Of a stretch of DNA of 64,000 bases, positions 57,263 through 64,000 are shown one piece after another. Within the stretch, counting starts at the first letter, position 1. Every line of letters starts with the position of its first letter. Made by a program: the position numbers and the translations under genes. The notes beneath the pieces were generated by a model, which saw nothing but the letters and a program-made list of their open reading frames with translations, searched no databases and was not told the origin of the DNA. This stretch comes from Aquipseudomonas alcaligenes (GTDB lineage: Bacteria; Pseudomonadota; Gammaproteobacteria; Pseudomonadales; Pseudomonadaceae), in assembly GCF_003205495.1 (NCBI RefSeq), contig NZ_QJRX01000001.1:124001-188000 (forward strand). The letters run 5' to 3'.

Positions 57263-57286
57263 AAAGGCCACCCGGAGGTGGCCTTT
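57263..57286. terminator. Terminator of the lipoprotein gene cluster
   Basis: A perfect 10-bp stem AAAGGCCACC / GGTGGCCTTT with a 4-nt loop lies 25 bp after the minus-strand lipoprotein stop at 57311. It marks the boundary between normal-GC sequence and the lower-GC block. Confidence 0.8.
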
Positions 57287-57310
57287 GTCATTTCGACACG
57301 GTAATCAAGG

Positions 57311-58369
57311 CTAGTGCGAAAGTCCTAAAGCCTTTGCCACCTGTACCTCATAGCTGCTTTCTGGATTTGCCCGACACTGCGCGACAATTCTGGGCAGCGC
57401 CTCCTCGAACTTCCGGGGATACCCTAGAACATGCTCAGTATTGGCTGACCGGGAAAGCACGGACATGAACAGCAGAGCCGAGGTGTACTTGAAGGTCGGC
57501 ACCTCCCGCAATTGGGCTTGCGGGTGTGCAGCTTGAAACCGATCGGCCTCGGCCACGACAGCGCTGCAGGGTTGCGAGAGCAGACTATCCAAGGGCGGAA
57601 CTCCATCACTGGCCGAGCCGAAGGCAAAACGCTTCTCCACTCGCTGTTGTCGCGCGGTCCCATCTTGCACGGCCCACGGTTCGTAGCGCCAAGTCGAGAG
57701 ACTATCGATGACCGCCTGCTGCAACTCCACCGGAGCCTGCGAAGTGGCGATATCGCTGACATGGCCATCCGCATGCACCGTAAAAGTCGCACTTACCTGA
57801 GCATCAGGCGGCAGCTTCAGGCCTGCGGGCAACTGCGGTTGCGGGGTGTATAGCGGCTTGAGCAGTGGCACGCTGAAAATCGCCGCATCCTTCTGCAGGC
57901 GAGCCACGAACTCATCGACGATGAGGCGCACATTCTCGTTGGCGCCATTGGCATGGGCGAACAACCCCATGTAGTGGCGGGTCTGGTTGGCGATGTCATA
58001 ACGAGCCAACAGTTGCTCGCCACGGCTCAGCTCGAAGCTCATACGCCCATCCCAGGAGACCGGCACAGGCACAGTGAACAGCGTGAACGCACTGAGCAGG
58101 AGCTTGGGGATATGACGCGCAGTCGAGTAGTCGCCGAGAGACACCACTCTCAGGTTGTATCCGCTTGGATCGCGCCCCTCGGCAACCTGCTCGAACACAC
58201 CAACCTGGCGCAGCTCATTGCGTACCCAATGGCCGGGCACCGGCCCGGCTATCTGTACATGGATCTCCGGCAGCTGAGGTTCACGCGCAAGCTGGGGCTC
58301 CGGCAGGCTGTGTGTGACCTGGCAGCCACTCAGCGCCAGTAGCATCAACAGCGACAGGAAGAGCCTCAT
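57311..58369 (-). CDS. Lipoprotein with a TonB C-terminal-like domain
   Basis: The 352-residue precursor has a lipobox LALSGC (Cys16). Residues about 165-245 (YTPQPQLPAGLKLPPDAQVSATFTVHADGHVSDIATSQAPVELQQAVIDSLSTWRYEPW) resemble the TonB energy-transducer C-terminal domain. However, there is no N-terminal membrane anchor or Pro-rich spacer, so TonB function is unlikely. The rest is unknown. Its start overlaps the stop of the previous lipoprotein gene by 4 bp. GC is lower than in the flanking genes. Confidence 0.8.
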   Translation of the reverse strand: MRLFLSLLMLLALSGCQVTHSLPEPQLAREPQLPEIHVQIAGPVPGHWVRNELRQVGVFEQVAEGRDPSGYNLRVVSLGDYSTARHIPKLLLSAFTLFTVPVPVSWDGRMSFELSRGEQLLARYDIANQTRHYMGLFAHANGANENVRLIVDEFVARLQKDAAIFSVPLLKPLYTPQPQLPAGLKLPPDAQVSATFTVHADGHVSDIATSQAPVELQQAVIDSLSTWRYEPWAVQDGTARQQRVEKRFAFGSASDGVPPLDSLLSQPCSAVVAEADRFQAAHPQAQLREVPTFKYTSALLFMSVLSRSANTEHVLGYPRKFEEALPRIVAQCRANPESSYEVQVAKALGLSH

Positions 58370-59016
58370 TTCAGTCGCTCCGACAGGAAGGCCTTGTAGA
58401 TCGAACTCTGCGGACCGTCCTCTTCGATCACGAGCGGATAGGCCGACTCTAGATGCTCCAGCGCCAGAGGCGTCAACTCGGGCAGTTCAGGGTGCTTGGT
58501 CCAGAGCAATGCCTGGTCGCGCTGCAGGTTACTGCTATGGAGGAAGATGCAACTGTTGCGCGAGATCATGCAGGCCGCACGGAAGTCACCGATGTAGTAG
58601 GCCTTGCCCGCCTCCAGCGGCAGAGGGATGGAGAAATCTTCCTTTGCCCAGCGCGACGAGCTGCGCCAGCGAAACAGCACGTTATGGAGTTCGTACATGC
58701 CTGGCTTGAGCGGCATGACAAACAATGTGCCTATGCCCCTGTTGGTTTCGCGCAGGTCTCGCTTGGTACGTGCATACACCTTGTTGAGCAAACGCGCCGA
58801 GGCCAGCGCATCGCCGCCACGCCGACGGATGAAGATGTTCTGCTCGTGGGCCGAGTAGGCAGCATCCGGCCAGACGCCAACCACACCCACCAGATAGCTG
58901 ACCGGCTCACCAGGGCCGGCCTGCAGTTCCGGGTCGATCGATGTCTCCGACAGGCTGTAGCAGCCACTTAGCAGCAACATGAAAAGCAGCGGCACAACAC
59001 GGACCAGGTACTCCAT
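58366..59016 (-). CDS. Lipoprotein of unknown function
   Basis: The 216-residue precursor starts MEYLVRVVPLLFMLLLSGCYSL, with Cys19 as lipid site. The central part (TLFVMPLKPGMYELHNVLFRWRSSSRWAKEDFSIPLPLEAGKAYYIGDF) looks like a beta-rich domain of the kind seen in periplasmic lipoproteins. The family is not recognised. The ATG at 59016 begins the signal peptide. It overlaps the downstream lipoprotein gene (ATGA), so the two are cotranslated. Confidence 0.78.
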   Translation of the reverse strand: MEYLVRVVPLLFMLLLSGCYSLSETSIDPELQAGPGEPVSYLVGVVGVWPDAAYSAHEQNIFIRRRGGDALASARLLNKVYARTKRDLRETNRGIGTLFVMPLKPGMYELHNVLFRWRSSSRWAKEDFSIPLPLEAGKAYYIGDFRAACMISRNSCIFLHSSNLQRDQALLWTKHPELPELTPLALEHLESAYPLVIEEDGPQSSIYKAFLSERLK

Positions 59017-59165
59017 GGTCAGACAACTCCTTGCGATAAATCGGCAGCCCTGGCCTCGCAAAGAGGACCGGGCTTGATAGCAAACGGACTGAGCCAGCAG
59101 AACGGCAGACGCCCTGATTGGCTGGCCGCTGTAAGGCAGTGGCGGGCCTCAATCAGCCGGCCAAA

Positions 59166-60581
59166 CTACTTCACGTCTGTAAGACGACGATCATCGAAGT
59201 AGAAGGGGTTCTTATCGGTCCTCACTGAGAGGAAGTAGCCGTAGTCGACTAGGTAGATATGGCGAAACACCCGCTCGTACTTGTCGCCATCCATCCGACA
59301 ACTCAGCTCCCTGGCTTGACCGCTCAAACGAGCATGCAGCTCGCTGGCCGGCAAGCTTCGCTCTACCGTGCAACGGGTCACCTCGCGCTCGCCACCGTAT
59401 TCGCCCGCAGCACTGTTCATATTCAACTGCACCTTGCTGTAGCTCAGCTGAGCCCCCACCGGCATGGCCTGCCAATCTCCGGCAAAGTCCAACTCCTTGA
59501 GCCAACCGGTATCAGTCATCCGGGTGAACTTGGAACTGCTCGCCAACTCGATCAGGCCCCGCCAAGTCACTTCGCTGGCTTCGTAGTCATCCCCGCGAAG
59601 GTCCACCTTCACCTGACCGCTTTGTGCATCCGCGGACAGGAACTTTTCTTCCAGCAGGGGGGATGTCTTGCCCTTGTAGGTGGAGGTGCCTTCGATTTTC
59701 AGGTAGCTCAGCTTCTTCGGCGGCGGAGCTAGCTTCAATCCGGCAATCGCTGCCAGCACTTCTGGGCGCACAGACGGCATGTCGAGGGACAAGGGGGCTT
59801 TGACCCGTGGCTCGAACGAGGCCAGTTGCCCAAGCCGCTCAGGCGCGGTACAGACCTGTGCAAAAAGCAGCGCATAGTCCCCGGTGCTTGCGGCAATAGG
59901 CCGAGCAACAGGATTGTCGAAAACTTTACCGTCGGTCACCTGATTGCCCGCATCGAGATCGTAGCCGGCCAGAAGCTTGTAGGTCTGCCCAGCGCAGTCG
60001 ACAGCGTAGTGCTCGCGCTTCTGCGCATAAGGGGCGTTGTAGGGCAAGTCCAGACGGATATCCGGATAATCGAAACCACCCCAGAACGTGATGATGCTGG
60101 ACTGGCTCCTGATACTGTTGGCGTCCAGCAAAATCCAGGTCTTCGATTCACCGCCGCGCACCACCCGCCAGTCCGGCTGCTGTGTATCGGCGCACGCCTG
60201 CTGGAAGCTCGCATTCTCGCGCAGTGCCTGGCCGAGTTTTCCTGTCACCGGCTGTGGACGCTGATATTCGACACCTCCTACATAGCGGCGGCCCTGAGGA
60301 CCATCCAGATACATCAGGCGCACTTCATTGCTTGAGCAGGAGGCCTCGAGCTGCGCCGATTGCGGCATGCCACCCTCGGGGCTGCGGTCCTCACTGATCT
60401 CGAAGTTAAGTTTATCGCCTTCGCGAAATACGCTGCCCTCGTGCAAAGGCCCACTGAGTATCCGTTCAAGCATGGCATCAGGCTGTTGCGCGATACCGGC
60501 GCAGCCCACCATCGCCAGCGATGCTGCAATAGGCAGAGAAAAAGCAAAACCTTTCACGGTGTCCTTTGTGCCTCCATACAT
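59166..60581 (-). CDS. Lipoprotein with surface-adhesin-E-like domain
   Basis: The 471-residue precursor has a signal with lipobox LAMVGC (Cys27). Residues about 155-220 (WRVVRGGESKTWILLDANSIRSQSSIITFWGGFDYPD, then YAVDCAGQTYKLLAGYD) match the pattern of surface-adhesin protein E domains: a DxxSI strand, W, DY, then DC. A second part (SYLKIEGTSTYKGKTSPLLEEKFLSAD) is unknown. The start at 60581 has GGGAG upstream; earlier ATGs lack this. It could be a surface or periplasmic lipoprotein; role unknown. Confidence 0.75.
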   Translation of the reverse strand: MYGGTKDTVKGFAFSLPIAASLAMVGCAGIAQQPDAMLERILSGPLHEGSVFREGDKLNFEISEDRSPEGGMPQSAQLEASCSSNEVRLMYLDGPQGRRYVGGVEYQRPQPVTGKLGQALRENASFQQACADTQQPDWRVVRGGESKTWILLDANSIRSQSSIITFWGGFDYPDIRLDLPYNAPYAQKREHYAVDCAGQTYKLLAGYDLDAGNQVTDGKVFDNPVARPIAASTGDYALLFAQVCTAPERLGQLASFEPRVKAPLSLDMPSVRPEVLAAIAGLKLAPPPKKLSYLKIEGTSTYKGKTSPLLEEKFLSADAQSGQVKVDLRGDDYEASEVTWRGLIELASSSKFTRMTDTGWLKELDFAGDWQAMPVGAQLSYSKVQLNMNSAAGEYGGEREVTRCTVERSLPASELHARLSGQARELSCRMDGDKYERVFRHIYLVDYGYFLSVRTDKNPFYFDDRRLTDVK

Positions 60582-60701
60582 ATGACTGCTCCCTTTAGTG
60601 TCCATGCTGATAGCAGGCTGGCTTCCGATAGAAGGCAAAAGCCAGTCAAGTCGTTTCTTTAGGAAGAAAACGTGATCGGCCCCCGTTACCAATGGGCCGA
60701 C

Positions 60702-61373
60702 TCAGAAAACCCCGTCGCCCACACCACGCGGGACGAACAGTGGCAACGGTGCCCGCTTGGCCTCAGGCAGCTCAGCCGCAGGGGTATCGGCGCTAGCAAC
60801 TCCACCAGACAATGCCGATGCGACGCCCTCGGCGGCCAGCAGACGGGTCAGGATGGACTTGCCCGTGACCGTGTAATCGCTGACACCCTCGGAGCCGGAA
60901 ATGGGCGACGACGCCAGGCGCTTGCCCGCCTCGTCATACACATCGACAGCAAGAACATAGGTCAGCACCGTGCCCATAAAGGCCTCGCTCTTCCACTCCT
61001 TGACCCGCACCGCCAGAAGCTGCCGACCAGCGCCGGAGGCTTGAGTGCTCCCTGGCTTTGCAGGCTCGGCCTCACCACCCGATTGCTTGATCCTACCGAT
61101 GATGGACTACTGCAGGTCATGCGCCAGCGGTTCACCACTACGGGTATTGACGTCATAGGGGATGTAGTAGCTGCCGCGAATCAGCCCAACATAATCCGCC
61201 GTCTTGCTGCCGCTGAGAATATAAGCCCGCTCATCCACGACCATCACTTCAACAAGTTTAGCCGGCGTAGAGCCTACTTGCGGATAGACCTGGGATTAAT
61301 CGATTTTGCTCCCGAAAGTACAGCCGGCCAGATAGACAGAGACCAGCGCAATAAAAATAAATCTGAACAACAT
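60702..61373 (-). pseudogene. Broken lipoprotein gene with two in-frame stop codons
   Basis: From ATG 61373 one frame reads MLFRFIFIALVSVYLAGC (a good lipoprotein signal) and continues in frame to the stop at 60702. It is interrupted by TAA at 61296-61298 and TAG at 61107-61109. The parts join without frameshift: YPQVGSTPAKLVEVMVVDERAYILSG, GLIRGSYYIPYDVNTRSGEPLAHDLQ and LLAVRVKEWKSEAFMGTVLTYVLAVDVYDEAGKRLASSP. The last part alone has a GTG at 61010, which could look like a separate ORF. Two nonsense mutations suggest decay, unless sequence errors are involved. Confidence 0.75.
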
Positions 61374-61491
61374 ACAAGCCCTCGAAAATTACCGAGATAA
61401 GAGACAGACCAGTGTGAATGATCATCAATGAAAATCGCCCGCCGCTATAAAATCCCTCAGCAGGATACATGACTGCAGACTCCCTCTGACT

Positions 61492-62676
61492 CTAATTCCC
61501 TCCAACAATCTTAAGATCTAAAGGCAGCCCGCCCTCACGTATAGAAACATCCAGCACCCACCCCAACTCTTGATCATGGCGCACACCGAGCCCCTCCCGA
61601 TCAGAATAATATGGAGGCACATGGTACCACTGCCCACTGTAAGGCCCCGTTATACTAAATTTTTCAACAAGAACGTTTCCATCGCGCGACAGCTTCTGCA
61701 CTCTAATATCCGGCCTGACACCCGACTTCAACTGCAGCTCAAATAATCTCTTCTCCAACTCAACGAACTGCACCCGGGATATTTTACGAAGAGACTCACT
61801 ACCCATTGCCACGCCGATTAACTTGCCACCCGGCTTGAAGATATCCCCCCAGTCTCCCACGCCCACGGCGTCAGGGGTTTCGTAACCACACTCACGCAAA
61901 TAGCGAATACTTCGCCGACGGTCTGGATCATCAGCCAGTTTTACCGCCGACTTCTCGTCATAACTCTTCTTCAAGGTCGCACAGAACTCTGTCCGATAAC
62001 CTGCCCACAGAGCCAAACGCTCTGGGGGAACTGGGTTGATCTGCAAGCTGGATAAAACCGGCTCGACTAGCTCCTTATCCAAGTTGGTCGGGGGGTGCCC
62101 CGGCGGCAGTTTCTCAGAGGCCCCAATATGAATAGGAAAGTCCGAGCCACTGACAGGCTCCCAGCAGAAATAGTCGACGACCCTGAGCAGATAAAGTTTG
62201 GTGTCGTTATCCGAGTAAAAGCGTGCACAGCGCCCGCCCGACCATTCCACCCAACTCGCCGTCACCAGCCGGGAAGTCGCCGAGCGTTTGCTGAGGTACT
62301 CCTGATAATCGATAAAGAATACTTCGGGAGAAAGGTAATACTCTTTGCGCCCAGGGCCGGCATGAAAGGACATTGAGTAGACGCCACCAATAGACATCTG
62401 CGACTCATTGGCGATGACGCCTGGGATTCCTACATTCACCCTATCGGTCTTGGAGTTGTAGCCATAGTCAGGCCAGTTCCGACAAGGCGCCTGTTTGAAC
62501 AGCGGTGGCAATTCAAAGCTGATGCGCTGCATATCCGTGACTCGCTGCTTGGCCTTTTCACACAAGGGATAATTGACATGGCCGCTCTTACTGGCCACCC
62601 CATAAGTCATTTTGTACCCACCACAACCCGAAACGAGCGCCAACGACAGATGCAACAGAAAGAGCCACCTGGTCAT
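61492..62676 (-). CDS. Six-cysteine lipoprotein, candidate immunity protein for the hydrolase toxin
   Basis: The 394-residue precursor starts MTRWLFLLHLSLALVSGCGG, with lipid Cys18. Six further Cys (PLC, APC, GRC, YFC, EFC, REC) suggest three disulfides and hence a periplasmic location. Its start codon overlaps the stop of the exoprotein gene by 4 bp (62673-62676). That coupling and the extracytoplasmic location make it the natural candidate to neutralise a hydrolase acting in the periplasm or at a membrane. I recognise no family. The GC content is clearly lower than the rest of the window. Confidence 0.7.
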   Translation of the reverse strand: MTRWLFLLHLSLALVSGCGGYKMTYGVASKSGHVNYPLCEKAKQRVTDMQRISFELPPLFKQAPCRNWPDYGYNSKTDRVNVGIPGVIANESQMSIGGVYSMSFHAGPGRKEYYLSPEVFFIDYQEYLSKRSATSRLVTASWVEWSGGRCARFYSDNDTKLYLLRVVDYFCWEPVSGSDFPIHIGASEKLPPGHPPTNLDKELVEPVLSSLQINPVPPERLALWAGYRTEFCATLKKSYDEKSAVKLADDPDRRRSIRYLRECGYETPDAVGVGDWGDIFKPGGKLIGVAMGSESLRKISRVQFVELEKRLFELQLKSGVRPDIRVQKLSRDGNVLVEKFSITGPYSGQWYHVPPYYSDREGLGVRHDQELGWVLDVSIREGGLPLDLKIVGGN

Positions 62677-64000
62677 TCCAGCCTCCTGGTATTGCCCTGG
62701 TTATCAATAAGCGCTGGATCTATCACTATATTTCTGATCTGCGTCTCCACGCTGCCGGGAGCAGAGGTGGGGCAGGTAACACAAGAGTAATTGCTGTGCG
62801 GACTTCCCGCACCAAACAGGCTGGTCACGGTGAACAGCGCGCCCAGCGTGCGTGCTATGGGGTCATCCGAATACTGTGCATTACCACCTAATAGCAGCGG
62901 TAGGTCCGAGACCGTATCGGTCTTGGGCAGAAGACCAAAGAACACTGTCTCATCGGGGCGATTGACTTGGAATATGTGCTGGTCTTCGCCCTCAAAACCA
63001 ACGGCCTGCGCATCATCGTGGAACTTTGTAGCATCCACTGGTGCCCCTGAAAGCTGGATACTATTCATCTCAACTACAGGACTCTTGCCCTGAGAAAAAT
63101 CCAGCCCCTTAATCGCCACCCAGGTCAGCAAACCGCCCTGGCTATGACCGTAGATATGCAGGCTGTCCGGCCCAGCATCTATCGCCTGCTTGAATAGTCC
63201 ATTCAGGTTCCTAGCCGTGCCAGACAGAACCGCACCCTGAAGGTTCTTGTCGGTGGCCGACTCGATCAGATCCCCGATCAAACCATGCGTCGGGTTGTAA
63301 GCCAGCACAAAGCTGGCCTCACCGTCGCTACTACCACTCTGCATCAGTCCGTTGGCAACGGCCTCCATCATGCTGTTCATGATGCCATTGGTGAAGATCT
63401 TGTCTTCTTCCTGGTTGAAACTTTTGAACTGCTCTACCTGCAGGTTATCTTCATCGAGGATAGGTTTATCACCGTCCTGCAGAGGCTTGCCATCCCTGCC
63501 AACCAGCTGACCGTTCTCATCAGTTTTGAAAGTTCCGGTCACTCGAACCGGCTGCAGATCCCCAGTAACCAAAACTGGCAGTTGGCTAAACAGCCCCCCA
63601 TGGTTTCCCGGCCCGGGGACTATCCCCAAGCTTGGAACGTTCATGGAGTCCATGGCATCGACCAGTAGCGCTGGGGCCCAAGCCAAAGCAGCAACCAGAC
63701 TATTTTGCTCAGCCGCCGAGCGCGCCTGATCTTTCAAGGCCCCCAGATTCGTGAACGCCTCTACAGAATGGCGCCCATAGTTCTCCGCATTCGCCACCCA
63801 TCCCTGCACCGTCTCCTGGGGATGAGTCACAGCCTCCAAGGACGAACTGCTGACATAGAGATTGGTATTCTCTTCGTCATCCTTGGTCACCTCGTAGGAC
63901 TTGCTGACATCACGGTTCAGACCAGCTGTTGAGTCCTGGCCAGTTGCCGCATCATTGCGGACGATGATCTCACCCTGGCCCACCGTGGCGCGCACGGTCT
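62673..64000 (-). CDS. C-terminal end of a filamentous hemagglutinin/CdiA-type exoprotein with alpha/beta-hydrolase domain
   Basis: The frame is open to the window edge, so only the last 442 residues are seen. The first visible part (TVRATVGQGEIIVRND, then AGLNRDVSKSYEVTKDDE) is the motif that precedes the variable tip in Pseudomonas two-partner-secreted hemagglutinins and CdiA proteins. The tip holds a lipase-type elbow IYGHSQGG, with nucleophile Ser at 63141-63143. Candidate His is in GSPHSNYS and candidate Asp in RPDETVFF or SDLPLL. I infer a lipase/esterase effector delivered to other cells or secreted. No VENN motif is in the visible part. Confidence 0.8.
   Translation of the reverse strand, partial: TVRATVGQGEIIVRNDAATGQDSTAGLNRDVSKSYEVTKDDEENTNLYVSSSSLEAVTHPQETVQGWVANAENYGRHSVEAFTNLGALKDQARSAAEQNSLVAALAWAPALLVDAMDSMNVPSLGIVPGPGNHGGLFSQLPVLVTGDLQPVRVTGTFKTDENGQLVGRDGKPLQDGDKPILDEDNLQVEQFKSFNQEEDKIFTNGIMNSMMEAVANGLMQSGSSDGEASFVLAYNPTHGLIGDLIESATDKNLQGAVLSGTARNLNGLFKQAIDAGPDSLHIYGHSQGGLLTWVAIKGLDFSQGKSPVVEMNSIQLSGAPVDATKFHDDAQAVGFEGEDQHIFQVNRPDETVFFGLLPKTDTVSDLPLLLGGNAQYSDDPIARTLGALFTVTSLFGAGSPHSNYSCVTCPTSAPGSVETQIRNIVIDPALIDNQGNTRRLE

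Noticed and set aside
60702..61010. 102-residue ORF with a GTG start as an independent gene
   Set aside because: It continues in frame upstream across two stop codons to a perfect lipoprotein signal, so it is the 3' part of a pseudogene.
61258..61470. 70-residue frame overlapping the broken lipoprotein gene
   Set aside because: It is out of frame with the lipoprotein signal at 61373 and has no ribosome binding site or recognisable family. The broken lipoprotein frame explains the region better.
61492..64000. T6SS lipase effector (Tle) and immunity pair
   Set aside because: The hydrolase and lipoprotein partner look similar, but the hydrolase is fused to a hemagglutinin-type stalk and no vgrG, PAAR or T6SS gene is in view. 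A TPS/CDI-type carrier fits better.

Overview
The window is high-GC bacterial chromosome. Its gene content and order are those of a Pseudomonas, close to but not identical with P. aeruginosa. From memory of PAO1 gene order (not searched), several blocks match: an aldehyde dehydrogenase / GMC oxidoreductase / coaD / fdx1 / ggt block (PA0361-PA0367 type), pntAA-pntAB-pntB, gabD-gabT, desA divergent from a PAS-GGDEF-EAL gene (PA0285/PA0286 type), oscA-sbp-cysT-cysW-cysA (PA0280-PA0284 type) and gcdR/gcdH/gcdG (PA0446-PA0448 type). There is one tRNA gene, tRNA-Arg(CCG). No rRNA, CRISPR array, IS element or phage gene was seen.

Layout. 1-8.5 kb: a truncated c-di-GMP-type signalling gene, a TetR regulator divergent from an oxidoreductase operon, then coaD, ferredoxin and a secreted gamma-glutamyltransferase. 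8.5-16.5 kb: proton-translocating transhydrogenase (minus strand), a DUF962/Mpo1-like membrane protein, a Crp-family regulator, a REC-HDOD protein, and a TetR/SDR divergent pair followed by a DsbA-fold isomerase. 16.8-19.7 kb: GABA catabolism (gabT, gabD). 20-23.2 kb: an AraC regulator divergent from a three-gene redox cluster (membrane di-iron desaturase-like enzyme, flavodoxin-fold reductase, rubredoxin). 23.3-27.1 kb: tRNA, desA and the GGDEF-EAL gene.

27-49.6 kb is a sulfur-starvation region: lsfA-ssuEADCBF, a cysP-like sulfate-binding protein, a second sulfonate-type ABC transporter with its own OprD-family porin, an orphan SsuA-like binding protein coupled to a flavin monooxygenase, an atypical sigma-54 activator, a small serine hydrolase, and oscA-sbp-cysTWA. 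Three intergenic regions in it share a 24-bp AT-rich palindrome, GAATA-N15-ATTC, that looks like one operator. Several envelope proteins here have no Met or Cys after the start codon, including a whole 441-residue porin. This is a sulfur-sparing signature and independently supports co-regulation.

49.8-57.1 kb: a secreted protein, glutarate catabolism genes, a DAHP synthase preceded by two aromatic-rich leader ORFs and a strong terminator (probable attenuation), and an MFS transporter. 57.3-64 kb is visibly lower in GC and looks acquired. It holds the C-terminal end of a large filamentous-hemagglutinin/CdiA-type exoprotein that terminates in an alpha/beta-hydrolase domain. That gene overlaps by 4 bp a six-cysteine lipoprotein gene (candidate immunity). 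A chain of further lipoproteins follows, one of them broken by two in-frame stops. This toxin-like module is the most novel item in the window.
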